From assembly GCF_003853645.1 (NCBI RefSeq), contig NZ_QTPO01000019.1, forward strand, positions 62,001-126,000: a stretch of DNA of 64,000 nt. Direction: 5' to 3'. The stretch's first letter is position 1. Every line of letters starts with the position of its first letter. The position numbers and the translations under genes are program-made. Below the pieces are notes generated by a model. The model was not told the origin of the DNA and made no database searches. It saw nothing but the letters and a program-made list of their open reading frames with translations. Shown piece after piece: positions 54,818 to 64,000 of this stretch. The stretch is from Burkholderia sp. Bp9143 (GTDB lineage: Bacteria; Pseudomonadota; Gammaproteobacteria; Burkholderiales; Burkholderiaceae).

Positions 54818-56149
54818 TCAAAGCTCGGCACCGGCCGAGAACTCCTTGGCCCAGATCGTCGCCGACACGGCCAGGTCGACGATCGGCCGAATCGGCAGCG
54901 GGCGCGGACGCGGCTGCTTCAGCAACTGCTGCACGAGGCTGTTCGATTCGCCGAGCGCGTATTCGGCGATCAGCTTGCCGGAGGCCGACCCGCGGCTCAG
55001 GCCGAGGCCGTTGCAGCCGATCGCCTGGTAGAGGCCGTCGTCGCGCCTGCCGAACAGCGCACCGTTGTTGGCGGACAGGCACAACGGCCCGCCCCACGTA
55101 TATTCCAGCTCGACGCCGCCGAGCATCGGGAAGCGGCGCTCGAACGAGCGTTGATGCAGATGCCGAGACTTCGCGAGATCGGCCTGCGACACCTTCACGT
55201 CCGGCCGGAACGCGAAATGGTTGCGCACGCAAATGCGATCGGTGATCAGGCGCCGCACCGTCGTGCCCATCGGGTCGGCCGGAATCAGCGACCACGAGCG
55301 CGTGCCGCCGAGTTTCGCCACTTCGTCGGCGTTCATCGGACGCGTGAGCGATGCGAACGTATAGACCGGCAGCAGGCCGTTCGAATGCATGCCGAAGGTC
55401 GCCGCGTACGCGTTCGTGCACAGGATCACCTGCTTCGCGACGATCGTGCCGCCCGCGAAATGCAGCACGCGCGTGTCGCCGCGAGGTTCGATCCGCGTCA
55501 CCGGGCTGAGCTCGAACACCGTCACGTTCGCCGGTTGCGTCGCCGCCAGGCCGCGCATCAGCGCCGCCGGCTGCACCGTGCTGCAGCCGGGCGTGAACAG
55601 CGCGCCCGTGTAGAAGTCGGTGCCGGTCACGGCCTTGATCGCGGCCTGGTCGAGCCATTCGAACGCTTCGCCGATGCGGGTCAGGCCGTCGGCAAAATGC
55701 GCGAGCGCGGCGGCGCCCTTCTTGTTCACCGATGCGTGGAATTTGCCGTCGTCGCGCCAGTCGCAATCGATGCCGAAGCGCCGCACGATGTCACGCACGT
55801 AGTCGATGCCGTGCCGCTGAAACCGCACGTCGGCGCGATCCTCGTCGACGCTGCGCGAGTAACTTTCGCTGCTGATGTCGTGCGGCAGGTCGACGAAGAA
55901 TCCGGAATTGCGCCCGGCCGTCGTGCGGCCGATCCGGTCGGCCTCCACGAGCGCGATCGACGCGTCGGGCGCGAGCTCCGCCAGCCGGCGCGCCGCGCAA
56001 AGGCCGGTGATGCCGCCGCCCACGACCACCCAGTCGAATCGGCTGTCGGACGTGACAGGCTTCGCTTCCTGCGCCGGCGGCAGGCTCTCCCACCACCCGT
56101 TCACCCCGTCCGGCGCCGGAAACCGCGCGAATTCCAGATTCGAGCCCAT
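54818..56149 (-). CDS. FAD-dependent amine/amino-acid oxidoreductase (DAO family)
   Basis: 443 residues. The Rossmann FAD motif VVVGGGITGLCAARRLAE (about 41-58) and RTTAGRNSGFFVD fit the DAO/PuuB-like group that oxidises C-N bonds of amines or imino acids. The C-terminal IGCNGLGLSRGSASGKLIAEY is the second FAD-contact region. It is 6 bp from the upstream DapA-family gene and 16 bp from the aldehyde dehydrogenase gene, all cotranscribed. The substrate is unknown; see findings. Confidence 0.88.
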   Translation of the reverse strand: MGSNLEFARFPAPDGVNGWWESLPPAQEAKPVTSDSRFDWVVVGGGITGLCAARRLAELAPDASIALVEADRIGRTTAGRNSGFFVDLPHDISSESYSRSVDEDRADVRFQRHGIDYVRDIVRRFGIDCDWRDDGKFHASVNKKGAAALAHFADGLTRIGEAFEWLDQAAIKAVTGTDFYTGALFTPGCSTVQPAALMRGLAATQPANVTVFELSPVTRIEPRGDTRVLHFAGGTIVAKQVILCTNAYAATFGMHSNGLLPVYTFASLTRPMNADEVAKLGGTRSWSLIPADPMGTTVRRLITDRICVRNHFAFRPDVKVSQADLAKSRHLHQRSFERRFPMLGGVELEYTWGGPLCLSANNGALFGRRDDGLYQAIGCNGLGLSRGSASGKLIAEYALGESNSLVQQLLKQPRPRPLPIRPIVDLAVSATIWAKEFSAGAEL

Positions 56150-56155
56150 GATGGA

Positions 56156-57043
56156 TTACCGGCCGTCGCGCAGCAGCGGCTTCACGAGCTTCGCGAACGC
56201 GTCGCGCTCGTCGTCCGACAGCGCGCCGAGCGGTGCGCGCGCGACGCCGACCGGCAAGCCGGCCAGCTCGCAGCCGTAACGCACGTACTGAATGAACTTG
56301 CCGCTGCGCTCGAGCAGCTCGAGCACCGGCAGCAGTTGCGCCATCAGCGTGCGGCCTGCCGCGAAATCGCCGCGCTTCACGCAGGCGTCGAGCAGGCCGG
56401 TGTGCGCTTCCGGCAGGAAGTTCGACGCGCCGGCGACCCAGCTGCGCGCGCCCCATGCGAAGAATTCGAGCGCCTGGTCGTCCATCCCGCAGCTCAGCAC
56501 GAGCCGGCCGCCGAAATGCGTCGACAGATGATGCAGATGCGCGATGTCGCCGGTGCTTTCCTTCATCGCGACGAAGTTCTTGCGCTCGAGCAGCGTCTCG
56601 AGAATGTCGTCGCCGATTGCCGTGCCCGTGCGGGCCGGGAAGTTGTACAGCATGATCGGCATGTCGAGCGCGTCGTCGACCGCGAGCAGGTGCGCGAGCA
56701 ATTCCTGCTGGGTCGGCTGCGCGTAGTACGGCGCGGCAACCAGCAACGCGTTCAGTCCCGCCCGTTTCGCTTCACGGCCGAGGCGCAGCACTTCCTTCGT
56801 CGTCGTCGCGTTGATGCCCGCGGTCAGGAACGTCTTGCCGCCGGCCGCTGCCGCGACCGTGTCGAACGTGCGCACGCGCTCGTCGAAGCTCAATGCGTAG
56901 TATTCGCCCGTCGTCCCGCCGATGCCGAGACCGGACACCCGGCCCGCGAGATCGGCCGCATGACGGCCCAGCAGTGCATGATCGATTTCGCCGTCCGCGT
57001 CGAACGGGGTGACCAGCGGTGTGTGTACGCCCTCGAAGCTCAT
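56156..57043 (-). CDS. DapA-family (dihydrodipicolinate synthase / N-acetylneuraminate lyase) protein
   Basis: 295-residue TIM-barrel of the class I pyruvate-lyase family. It has GGTTGEYYALS, the Tyr in LYNFPARTG and the Schiff-base Lys in VAMKESTGD, all intact. In a catabolic operon it is more likely an aldolase or deaminase (as in hydroxyproline or sugar-acid routes) than the lysine-biosynthesis enzyme. The start at 57043 has GAGGT 7 nt upstream; an earlier Met at 57061 is less likely. Confidence 0.88.
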   Translation of the reverse strand: MSFEGVHTPLVTPFDADGEIDHALLGRHAADLAGRVSGLGIGGTTGEYYALSFDERVRTFDTVAAAAGGKTFLTAGINATTTKEVLRLGREAKRAGLNALLVAAPYYAQPTQQELLAHLLAVDDALDMPIMLYNFPARTGTAIGDDILETLLERKNFVAMKESTGDIAHLHHLSTHFGGRLVLSCGMDDQALEFFAWGARSWVAGASNFLPEAHTGLLDACVKRGDFAAGRTLMAQLLPVLELLERSGKFIQYVRYGCELAGLPVGVARAPLGALSDDERDAFAKLVKPLLRDGR

Positions 57044-57204
57044 TTTCGATACCTCAATCAAGTGGTTGCGCCAGGTTTCCGCGGTCTGGCGGGAAACCGG
57101 CCATTCGATAAAACGTCGTCGGCGCGTCGCGGCAGTCGCGCAACCACGCCGATCAATTCGCTACGTGATCCGAACGATTTTCCAGGTCCGGACCGATGCC
57201 GGAA

Positions 57205-58500
57205 TCAGGCGAACGCCTCCGCATGCGCATAAATGGGAAACTGGCTGCACAGGTCGCGCACGCGGGTCCGCACCGACCGCTCGACCACTTCGTCGCCGCT
57301 CGGTTCGCGCTTGAGCGCCGCCAGGACTTCGAGAATCATTTCCCCGATCTGCTCGAACTGCGCGGGTCCGAAGCCGCGCGTGGTGCCGGCCGGCGTGCCG
57401 AGCCGGATGCCGGACGTGACCGTCGGGTTTTCCGTATCGAACGGAATCCCGTTCTTGTTGCAGGTGATGCCGGCGCGCTCCAGCGCCTTCTCGGCCTGCG
57501 TGCCGGTAATGCGTCGCGAACGCAGGTCGACCAGCAGCAGGTGGTTGTCCGTGCCGCCCGTGACGAGCGACAGGCCACCGGCCGTCAGCACGCTCGCGAG
57601 CGTCTGCGCGTTGCGCAACACCTGGTCGATATAGCGGGTGAACTCCGGGCGCAGCGCCTCGGCGAACGCCACCGCCTTGCCGGCGACGACGTGCATCAGC
57701 GGGCCGCCCTGCAGCCCCGGAAATACCGCCGCATTGATCTGCTTCGCGATCTCGGCATGGTTCGTCAGGATGAAGCCGCCGCGCGGGCCGCGCAGCGTCT
57801 TGTGCGTGGTGGACGTCACCACGTCGGCGAACGGCACCGGGTTCTGATGCCGGCCGGCCGCGACGATGCCGGCGATGTGCGCCATGTCGACCATCAGCTT
57901 CGCGTCGACGCTGTCCGCGATCTCGCGGAACACGGCGAAGTCGAGCGCGCGCGGATACGCCGAGTAGCCGGCGATGATCAGCTTCGGGCGATGCCGCTCG
58001 GCAAGCCGGCGCACGTCGTCGTAATCGATGCGCAGCGTGTCCGGGCTCACGCCGTACTGCACCGCGTTGAACCACTTACCGGACAGCGCGGGCCGCGCGC
58101 CGTGCGTGAGATGGCCGCCCGCATCGAGGGACATGCCCATCACCGTGTCGCCCGGCTTGACGAGCGCGAGCATCACCGCGCCATTCGCCTGCGCGCCCGA
58201 GTGCGGCTGGACGTTCGCGTGCGCGGCGTCGAACAATGCGCACGCGCGGTCGATCGCGAGCGCCTCGATCCGGTCGACATGGTCGCAACCGCCGTAGTAC
58301 CGCCGGGACGGATAGCCTTCCGCGTACTTGTTCGTCAGCACCGTGCCCTGGGCTTCCAGCACCGCCGCCGACGCGATGTTCTCGGACGCGATCAGTTCGA
58401 TCTGGCTCTGCTGGCGACGCAGCTCCAGCGCGATCTCCGATGCGATCACCGGATCCCGGCTCTGGAGCGTTTCGGAAAAAAAGCGGGCGTTCTCGTTCAC
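57205..58500 (-). CDS. glyA: Serine hydroxymethyltransferase
   Basis: 431 residues, PLP-dependent interconversion of serine and glycine with tetrahydrofolate. It has the PLP-lysine motif [15 protein letters not shown] (Lys near 230), [14 protein letters not shown] and PHSGAQAN. It lies upstream of the FAD/DapA/aldehyde dehydrogenase genes on the same strand, separated by 161 bp, and next to betaine-type transporter genes. Extra glyA copies beside methylated-amine catabolism genes process glycine and one-carbon units; that role is inferred here. Confidence 0.95.
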   Translation of the reverse strand: MNENARFFSETLQSRDPVIASEIALELRRQQSQIELIASENIASAAVLEAQGTVLTNKYAEGYPSRRYYGGCDHVDRIEALAIDRACALFDAAHANVQPHSGAQANGAVMLALVKPGDTVMGMSLDAGGHLTHGARPALSGKWFNAVQYGVSPDTLRIDYDDVRRLAERHRPKLIIAGYSAYPRALDFAVFREIADSVDAKLMVDMAHIAGIVAAGRHQNPVPFADVVTSTTHKTLRGPRGGFILTNHAEIAKQINAAVFPGLQGGPLMHVVAGKAVAFAEALRPEFTRYIDQVLRNAQTLASVLTAGGLSLVTGGTDNHLLLVDLRSRRITGTQAEKALERAGITCNKNGIPFDTENPTVTSGIRLGTPAGTTRGFGPAQFEQIGEMILEVLAALKREPSGDEVVERSVRTRVRDLCSQFPIYAHAEAFA

Positions 58501-58622
58501 TTGGTGACTCCGCGACGCGATTCGTGACGTGCTGCATGAACTTCATGTACCGCACATTGCAAGGCCGGCGCCATCGTCGCGGCCCCGGCCGTATGCATCG
58601 GGCGGTACGCCCCGTCGGCTTG

Positions 58623-58651
58623 CGCGGACGACGCCGATCGCGTCGTCCGCG
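58623..58651. terminator. Hairpin downstream of the substrate-binding protein gene
   Basis: CGCGGACGACG / CGTCGTCCGCG, a perfect 11-bp stem with a 7-nt loop, 17 nt after the stop of the leftward substrate-binding-protein gene. Probable end of the ABC transporter operon. Confidence 0.6.
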
Positions 58652-58667
58652 TCACCGCCGCGCTGCC

Positions 58668-59549
58668 TTACTGCTGCAACCAGGTCTTCAGCTTCTCCGG
58701 ATGCGCATCGACGAACTTCTTCGCGGCCGTCGCGTAATCGTTCGTGCTGTTGCCTTCGAACTCGATCGCCTCGACGTCGGCCAGCGTCAGCTTCAGGTGC
58801 TTGAAGAACACGTCGGCGCGCGGGAACTTGCCGGCGAACTTCTTCGATGCGAACGCGTGGATCTGCTCTTCACCGCCCAGCGTGCCCTTCGAATCCTTCA
58901 GATAGCGCATCTGCCACTTCTGGAACAGCCAGTGCGGGCTCCACACCGTCGCGACGATCCACTGCTTCGACTGGTACGCACGGGACACGCTCGCCAGCAT
59001 GCCGGCCTCGCTCGATGCCTGGAGGTTGTAGCCGTCCAGGCTGTAGGCCTTGATGGACTTCTCGGACGCCTGCATCAGGCCGCCGCCCGGCTCGATGCCC
59101 TGGATCGTGCCGTTCAGCTTGCTCTTGACTTCCGGCTTGTTCAGGTCGGCGATCGACGACAGTTCCGATTCCGGAACGTAGGTCGGGACCGCCCAGCCGT
59201 TCCTGCCGCCGGTGTAGATGATGCCGACGTCATCCAGGTCGTTCTTGTACTTCGCGTAGTACGTCGCATGCGTGACCGGCAGCCAGCCGCCGACCATGAT
59301 GTCGAGATCGCCGCGCGCGACGCCCTGGTACTGGATGCCGATGTCGGCCTGGACGAACTGCACCGGTTGCTTCAGTTGCGTCTCCAGCACGTACTTCGCG
59401 ACATTGGCCACCGCGAGCACGTCGGCCCAGTTGGTCACCGCGATCTTGACCGGCTCGGCCGCCGACACAGCTCCCACACCTGCGCTGCAGGCAACCACCG
59501 TCGACACCGCAAGTTTCGCCAGAAGCGACTTGAACGTATGGGTATTCAT
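58668..59549 (-). CDS. Glycine betaine/quaternary-amine ABC transporter, substrate-binding protein
   Basis: 293 residues. A signal peptide (cleavage near VSA-A at 30) precedes an OpuAC-type binding fold: VKIAVTNWADVLAVANVAKYVLE, MVGGWLPVTHATYY, and VWSPHWLFQKW. The Trp-rich segments resemble the aromatic cages that bind quaternary ammonium groups. It lies 154 bp downstream of the permease gene on the same strand. The precise ligand (betaine, choline, carnitine, proline betaine) cannot be told. Confidence 0.9.
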   Translation of the reverse strand: MNTHTFKSLLAKLAVSTVVACSAGVGAVSAAEPVKIAVTNWADVLAVANVAKYVLETQLKQPVQFVQADIGIQYQGVARGDLDIMVGGWLPVTHATYYAKYKNDLDDVGIIYTGGRNGWAVPTYVPESELSSIADLNKPEVKSKLNGTIQGIEPGGGLMQASEKSIKAYSLDGYNLQASSEAGMLASVSRAYQSKQWIVATVWSPHWLFQKWQMRYLKDSKGTLGGEEQIHAFASKKFAGKFPRADVFFKHLKLTLADVEAIEFEGNSTNDYATAAKKFVDAHPEKLKTWLQQ

Positions 59550-59703
59550 CTAGTACTCCTTGTTAATCACGCGAGGTCTTTCAAGGATGAGGAACGCCTT
59601 CGATCGGCGTTTCTGGTCTCCACGCACTGCTACACCGGTTCCGCCGCGGCACCGTGGCCGCGGCGCTTCATCTTCCATCAACTGCCTGCGACAGCCCTTT
59701 CCG

Positions 59704-60591
59704 TCAGGTTCGTGCCGCGCCACGCGGGCCGGCCTTGCCTGCACGCGCCACCGGCCGCGCCTTCTTTTTCTTCGCCTTCACGCCGAAGCTCTCCGTCAAC
59801 CGATCCAGCACGATCGCGAGCAGCACGACGCCCAGCCCGCCTTCGAAGCCGATCCCGATGTCGAGGCGCTGGATGCCGCTCAGCACGTACTCGCCGAGGC
59901 CACCCGCGCCGATCATCGACGCGACCACCACCATCGACAGCGCCATCATGATCGTCTGGTTCACGCCGGCCATGATCGACGGCAGCGCGTTCGGCAGCTG
60001 GATCTTCCACAGGAGCTGCCAGTCGGTGCTGCCGAACGAGCGGCCGGCCTCGATCAGTTCCTCGCGGACCTGCCGGATGCCGAGCGTCGTCAGCCGCACG
60101 ACGGGCGGCATCGCGAACACGATCGTCGCGATCACCGCCGGCACGCGTCCGAGGCCGAACAGGATCACCGCCGGGATCAGGTACACGAACGCGGGCATCG
60201 TCTGCATGAAGTCGAGCAGCGAGCGCAGGATCATGCCGATCCGGTTGTTGCGCGCACCCCAGATGCCCAGCGGGACACCGATCACGAGGCTGAAGAACGT
60301 CGCCGCGGTGACGAGCGCGAGGGTCGAGACCGTCTGCGCCCACAGGCCCATGTAGTGAATGACGAGCAGCGCGAGACCGACGAAGATCGAGAACACGATG
60401 CCGCGGCGCCACAGCGCGAGTCCGACCAGGATCACGACCATCGCGATGAACGGCACCGCGGCGAGGCCGTCCTCGAGCAGCTTCACCACCGCGCCGAGCC
60501 CCGCCGAGAAGGTGTCGAAGCCACCGCGGAAATGCAGAAACAGAAAGTTGACGAAATTCTCCGCGAACTTCCCGATCACCGACGAATTCAT
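59704..60591 (-). CDS. Glycine betaine/quaternary-amine ABC transporter, permease
   Basis: 295 residues with about six membrane segments. The binding-protein-dependent permease motif covers [30 protein letters not shown] (EAA loop), as in ProW/OpuAB. Its start overlaps the stop of the ATPase gene by 4 bp. The last about 25 residues are Lys/Arg-rich and cytoplasmic. Confidence 0.93.
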   Translation of the reverse strand: MNSSVIGKFAENFVNFLFLHFRGGFDTFSAGLGAVVKLLEDGLAAVPFIAMVVILVGLALWRRGIVFSIFVGLALLVIHYMGLWAQTVSTLALVTAATFFSLVIGVPLGIWGARNNRIGMILRSLLDFMQTMPAFVYLIPAVILFGLGRVPAVIATIVFAMPPVVRLTTLGIRQVREELIEAGRSFGSTDWQLLWKIQLPNALPSIMAGVNQTIMMALSMVVVASMIGAGGLGEYVLSGIQRLDIGIGFEGGLGVVLLAIVLDRLTESFGVKAKKKKARPVARAGKAGPRGAART

Positions 60592-61877
60592 GCTGCCCTC
60601 CGTTGCATCATCTGCTTGAGTATCGTCCGGCAGGACACGACGCCCGCCAGTTGTCCCGCCGCGTCCGTCACCGGCACGTCGTGCTCCTGGGTCAGCGCGA
60701 TCGACGCGAGCTGGTGAAGATCCGTATCGATCGACACCGCGTTGAAGTCATGGATGAATGCCTCGCGGATCGGCCGCGTACCGGACCGGTGCAGCGTGGC
60801 GGCCGTGACGCAGCCCAGATAGTGGCCGGCCTCGTCGCACACGTAACCGCATTCCGCGCCGCTGTCGATCAGCTGGTTCAGGTAGCGGTCGGACGGCGTG
60901 CCGGCATCGCACCGAAGCAGCCCGCGCTCGACCTTCGTCATCATGCTGGATGCCTTCAGGAAGCGCGACACGTCGACGTTGCGGAAGAAGTCCTGCACGT
61001 ACGCATCCGCCGGCGTCTGGATCAGTTCGGCCGGCGTACCGACCTGGATCAGGCAGCCGTCCTTCATGATGCCGATGCGGCCGCCGATCTTCACCGCTTC
61101 CTCGATGTCGTGGGAAATGAACACGATCGTGCGCTGCTCTTCCTTCTGCAGGCGCAGCAGTTCGTTCTGCATTTCGAAGCGGATCAGCGGATCGAGCGCG
61201 GAGAATGCCTCGTCCATCAGCAGGACCGACGGATTCACCGCCAGCGCGCGGGCCAGGCCCACGCGCTGCTGCATGCCGCCGGACAACTCGCTCGGCAGCA
61301 GCTTCTCGTACGAACCCAGGCCGACGCGCTCCAGCGCGGCACGCGCAACTTCGTAGCGCTGCGCCTTCTTGATCCCCGCGACCTCGAGCCCGTATGCGAT
61401 GTTGTCGATCACGGTCCGGTTCGGCAGCAGTGCGAACGACTGGAACACCATCGCCATCTTCTGGCGCCGAACGTCGCGCAGTTCCGGCGTCGACATCGGT
61501 GCGATGTCGCGGCCTTCGAGCACCACCTGCCCGGACGTCGGCTCGATCAGGCGGTTGAGCAGTCGCACCAGCGTCGATTTGCCGGAGCCCGACAGGCCCA
61601 TGATCACGAAGATCTCGCCGGCCCGCACGCTCAGGCTCACGTCGTCGACCGCCACCATGTTGCCGGTTTCGGCGAAGATCTCGTTGCGCCCGATGCCGCG
61701 CTTCATCATCTCGATTGCACGCTCGGGCTTCGGACCGAAAATCTTCGACAGGTGCTTGACGGTCAGGATGTCGGTTCCGGTCGCGGTACTCGACCGGGCG
61801 ATCGACGGCGCACCGTCGGTGTGGATTGCTCCGGGGGGAAGTACGTCGCCCGGTGCAAACGTCAGATTTGGGGCCAT
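60588..61877 (-). CDS. Glycine betaine/quaternary-amine ABC transporter, ATP-binding protein
   Basis: 429 residues of the ProV/OpuAA type. It has Walker [10 protein letters not shown], signature LSGGMQQRV, Walker [12 protein letters not shown] and the switch His in FISHDIEEA. Two C-terminal CBS-like domains (about 300-425) are usual for ionic-strength-sensing betaine ATPases. The start ATG at 61877 has GGGA upstream; an N-terminal extension to 61922 is not supported. It is the first gene of the transporter operon, with a 440-bp upstream region. Confidence 0.93.
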   Translation of the reverse strand: MAPNLTFAPGDVLPPGAIHTDGAPSIARSSTATGTDILTVKHLSKIFGPKPERAIEMMKRGIGRNEIFAETGNMVAVDDVSLSVRAGEIFVIMGLSGSGKSTLVRLLNRLIEPTSGQVVLEGRDIAPMSTPELRDVRRQKMAMVFQSFALLPNRTVIDNIAYGLEVAGIKKAQRYEVARAALERVGLGSYEKLLPSELSGGMQQRVGLARALAVNPSVLLMDEAFSALDPLIRFEMQNELLRLQKEEQRTIVFISHDIEEAVKIGGRIGIMKDGCLIQVGTPAELIQTPADAYVQDFFRNVDVSRFLKASSMMTKVERGLLRCDAGTPSDRYLNQLIDSGAECGYVCDEAGHYLGCVTAATLHRSGTRPIREAFIHDFNAVSIDTDLHQLASIALTQEHDVPVTDAAGQLAGVVSCRTILKQMMQRRAA

Positions 61878-62318
61878 TCTGTCATCCCGACTAACTGGTA
61901 ACGGAAACCGCGAACTTCGCACGTGTCGCCATCGATTGCCCGCTTGCTGCCGAGGTCGATGCCGCTCTCGCTTGGTTGACGGCGCTGATTCAGTGATTGC
62001 AGCGTATCAATCCAATTTCGTCGTTCCAGATACATTTTCTGTGCGCTTTTCCATACCTTTGGTAATGCATCGAAAACGTGCGAAAAAGCACGAATGGCGC
62101 GGAATGGTGCGAATGACGCGCAAGCCAATACCGGCGCGGCTGTGCGGGATTGGGCGGGGATTGCGCCGATGCGGCGTGCGCGGCGCGTGGAAGGCCGCGC
62201 TAGGGGAAAATCCCGACGGAGGGACGTAAGGGAAACTACCGATAAGACGGACATTCGACGGCGAAAATGGCCGTCGAGCCGGCTATCGGACAGTGAGAGC
62301 CGGCGTTCGACGAGGTCA
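61878..62318. other. Intergenic region upstream of the ABC transporter operon
   Basis: About 440 bp containing the leftward transporter promoter, an AT-rich stretch (61990-62070) and the phased repeat at 62092-62120. No gene is supported. Confidence 0.5.
62092..62120. repeat. Three phased near-repeats of GAATGG(C/T)GCG
   Basis: GAATGGCGCG, GAATGGTGCG and AATGACGCG follow one another with 10-bp periodicity about 215-240 bp upstream of the transporter ATPase start. Possible multimeric regulator site. Confidence 0.45.
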
Positions 62319-62804
62319 TTACCGTGCCGCAACCCCCGCGATGAACGACACGCAAGCCGCGGCCGATGCCACCGTGCGCACGTGATTCCACCGCGTCCAG
62401 TCGTGCACGTAGCGCGCCCACTGCGCCGCGCCCTGCGCGGTGGCCGGATCGGCGGCGGCAAGCGCATCGTTGAGCGGCACGTTGACGGCCATCGTCACCG
62501 CGAACATCCCGAACAGATAGAACACGCCGCCCGCAAGTGCCGCCATCGCACCCGGCTGGTCGCGATCGAGCAGCGCGATCGCGACCAGCGCGAGCGCCAT
62601 CAGCGTCGTGCCAAGGAACAGCGGCATGAACGGTGAACGGACAATGTCGACGTTGATCGCATTCATTGCCGCTACGCCCGCCTGCGGCGCGATTCGCGCG
62701 AGCGACGTCATCACGAAGGTCGAGAACGCGAAATAGACGCCGGCCATCAGCCCGCAGCCGATCGCCGAACCCCACAGCAACGCGGAAGTCAGGAACGCGA
62801 TCAT
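62319..62804 (-). CDS. DUF1772 (anthrone oxygenase-like) membrane protein
   Basis: 161 residues with four hydrophobic segments. It has GLMAGVYFAFSTFVMTSL at the N-terminus, and NVPLNDAL and a WTRWNHVRT motif near the C-terminus, the DUF1772 pattern. Some relatives act on anthrones; most are uncharacterised. GGGGAG precedes the ATG at 62804. It is divergent from the TetR gene at 62983, its likely repressor. Confidence 0.8.
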   Translation of the reverse strand: MIAFLTSALLWGSAIGCGLMAGVYFAFSTFVMTSLARIAPQAGVAAMNAINVDIVRSPFMPLFLGTTLMALALVAIALLDRDQPGAMAALAGGVFYLFGMFAVTMAVNVPLNDALAAADPATAQGAAQWARYVHDWTRWNHVRTVASAAACVSFIAGVAAR

Positions 62805-62910
62805 GATCGTGCGCTCCCCACTCCGGTCGCGGCCGTCTTGCCCGAGCCGCCGACGATGACGATGACGATGGGATATGCCGGCATGTGCGTCTCCTTCCCT
62901 CTCAGAAATA

Positions 62911-62923
62911 CGAGATATTCTCG
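62911..62923. promoter_or_regulatory. Inverted repeat in the DUF1772/TetR divergent promoter
   Basis: CGAGA-TAT-TCTCG, flanked after two mismatches by AAA/TTT, lies midway between the divergent starts at 62804 and 62983. Good candidate operator for the TetR protein at 62983. Confidence 0.55.
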
Positions 62924-62982
62924 CGTTTTTAAAAAAACGATAGACTCTCGCATTAGCAACGTCAAGTTTTTCCGGAGACGGC

Positions 62983-63651
62983 ATGGCCCGACAGAAATCG
63001 AGGCAGAACGGCAGCGATGAAGCGGCAGCGGCGGCCGACGCGCCGGCCCGCACGCGGCTCGTGCCGACGCAGCAGCGCAGCCGCGAGCGGTTCGAACGCA
63101 TCCTCGCGTGCGCGTCGGAGGTGATGATCGAGAACGGGTGCGATGCGTTCCGGATGAGCGACATCGTCGAGCGCACGGGCATCTCGTTCGGTTCGCTGTA
63201 CCAGTACTTTCCGGACAAGGCGGCCGTGATCGGCACGCTCGCGGAGCGCTACAACGCGGTCGGGCACGATTGCGTGCGGCGCGACCTCGCCGGGATGAAG
63301 ACGATCGACGACCTGCACGGCACGCTCGCGCGTATCACGGACAGCTATTACCGGATGTTCGTCGACGAGCCGCTGATGCGCGACATCTGGCGCGCGACGC
63401 AGGCCGACCGCGCGCTGCAGGCACTCGACCGGGCGGACGGGGCGTTCCTGGCCGGCCTGCTCGCAGATGCGCTGGGAGACGTAGCGCCCGACACGACGCG
63501 CGCGCAACGGAGCGCATTCGCGGAGCTGATGATGATCCAGATCGCGGCGGCCGTGCGGCATGCGATCACGTTGCCGCCGAAGGCGGCCAGGCAACTGCTC
63601 GCGATGTTCAAGCGGACCTTGCCGCGGGATCTGGCGGTGCTGGATGCGTAA
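62983..63651 (+). CDS. TetR-family transcriptional regulator
   Basis: 222 residues. The HTH (about 30-75) reads RSRERFERILACASEVMIENGCDAFRMSDIVERTGISFGSLYQYFPDKAAV. The C-terminal domain is unclassified. It is divergent from the DUF1772 gene, with an inverted repeat between them. Confidence 0.9.
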   Translation: MARQKSRQNGSDEAAAAADAPARTRLVPTQQRSRERFERILACASEVMIENGCDAFRMSDIVERTGISFGSLYQYFPDKAAVIGTLAERYNAVGHDCVRRDLAGMKTIDDLHGTLARITDSYYRMFVDEPLMRDIWRATQADRALQALDRADGAFLAGLLADALGDVAPDTTRAQRSAFAELMMIQIAAAVRHAITLPPKAARQLLAMFKRTLPRDLAVLDA

Positions 63652-63668
63652 GCGGGCCGTGCAAAGCA

Positions 63669-63692
63669 CGCGGCCGCCCGAAGGCGGCCGCG
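63669..63692. terminator. Bidirectional terminator hairpin
   Basis: CGCGGCCGCC-CGAA-GGCGGCCGCG, a perfect 10-bp stem with a CGAA tetraloop, 18 bp after the TetR stop and 23 bp after the stop of the leftward dehydrogenase gene. Confidence 0.65.
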
Positions 63693-63714
63693 CGAAGAGG
63701 CACCGACGTGCCGC

Positions 63715-64000
63715 TTACTTGCTGTAGTCGTACACCCCGCGCCCCGTCTTCCTCCCCAGCCGCCCGGCCGACACCATCTCGCGCAGCAGCGGGCACGCAC
63801 GATACTTCGTGTCGCCGAAGTCCTTCAGGAACACGTCCATCACCGCGAGGCACACGTCGAGCCCGACGAGATCGGCCAGCGCGAGCGGCCCGATCGGATG
63901 GTTCGCGCCGAGCTTCATCCCCGCGTCGATCTCCTCGGCCGACGCGATGCCTTCGGCCAGCACGAAGAACGCTTCGTTGATCATCGGCACGAGGATCCGG
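63715..64000 (-). CDS. 3-hydroxyacyl-CoA (3-hydroxybutyryl-CoA) dehydrogenase, C-terminal part
   Basis: The last about 94 residues of a leftward gene whose start is beyond the right edge. It shows the 3HCDH C-terminal domain: [42 protein letters not shown] and [16 protein letters not shown]. The pattern is typical of the roughly 284-residue bacterial hbd/paaH-type enzyme that oxidises 3-hydroxyacyl-CoA with NAD. Confidence 0.93.
   Translation of the reverse strand, partial: RILVPMINEAFFVLAEGIASAEEIDAGMKLGANHPIGPLALADLVGLDVCLAVMDVFLKDFGDTKYRACPLLREMVSAGRLGRKTGRGVYDYSK

Noticed and set aside
1-64000. Mobile element, prophage, CRISPR array or tRNA gene
   Set aside because: No transposase, integrase, phage structural gene, regular spaced repeat array or cloverleaf sequence was found. 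The only tandem repeat of note is the 8-bp unit at 25524.

Overview
The window is high-GC, densely coded DNA with strong third-position G/C bias. Gene content points to a betaproteobacterium of the genus Burkholderia, most likely a secondary replicon of a B. cepacia complex-type strain. The supporting features are a nar operon, two DUF4148 secreted peptides, two DUF3331 proteins, ECF sigma/anti-sigma pairing, trifunctional Ser/Thr kinase-ATPase-histidine kinases and many SDR, MFS and AraC/TetR/LysR genes. This is inferred from protein families and style, not from a database match. No rRNA, tRNA, CRISPR array, insertion sequence or prophage was seen.

Layout. 1-6.5 kb: narG and the start of narH (nitrate respiration, leftward), then a universal stress protein and a small membrane protein; both transcription units carry FNR/ANR-like boxes. 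6.7-16 kb: single-gene metabolic functions (FAH-family hydratase, a large unrecognised protein with a possible PD-(D/E)XK core, alpha/beta hydrolase, VOC protein, SDR with divergent AraC regulator, NUDIX CoA pyrophosphatase, PhzF, MFS). 16-20 kb: ECF sigma/anti-sigma operon and a stress group (DUF4148 peptide, Ohr peroxidase, CPBP protease, secreted cupin). 20-24.4 kb: condensation-type acyltransferase, MFS exporter, DUF3331, SDR. 24.4-28 kb: an AT-richer patch with a frameshifted two-part gene, split exactly at a three-copy 8-bp tandem repeat, running into a truncated DUF3455 gene.

28-41 kb is a signalling island: an OmpR-type regulator, a small histidine kinase, a receiver-only protein, a FixJ-type regulator, a 1685-residue pseudokinase-ATPase-GAF-histidine kinase and a GAF histidine kinase. 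Interspersed are probable outputs (DUF4148, universal stress, DUF3331 and BON proteins). Two unlabelled DNA motifs tie the island together and reach outside it. A 16-bp element C(C/A)TACG(A/T)(A/T)NGNNTAGG lies upstream of four leftward genes. Phased GTATC direct repeats (10-11 bp spacing) lie in five intergenic regions, including those of the ECF operon and both DUF4148 genes.

41-47 kb: TetR regulator, FAD subunit, a fused 2Fe-2S/molybdopterin hydroxylase and an MFS transporter, forming one uptake-and-hydroxylation operon of unknown substrate. 47.8-62 kb, all leftward: pyruvate carboxylase, LysR regulator, then a catabolic run of PuuC-like aldehyde dehydrogenase, FAD amine oxidoreductase, DapA-family lyase and serine hydroxymethyltransferase next to a betaine-type ABC transporter. 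Together they look like a pathway for importing and degrading a methylated or cyclic amino compound. The right end holds a DUF1772 protein with divergent TetR regulator and the C-terminus of a 3-hydroxyacyl-CoA dehydrogenase.
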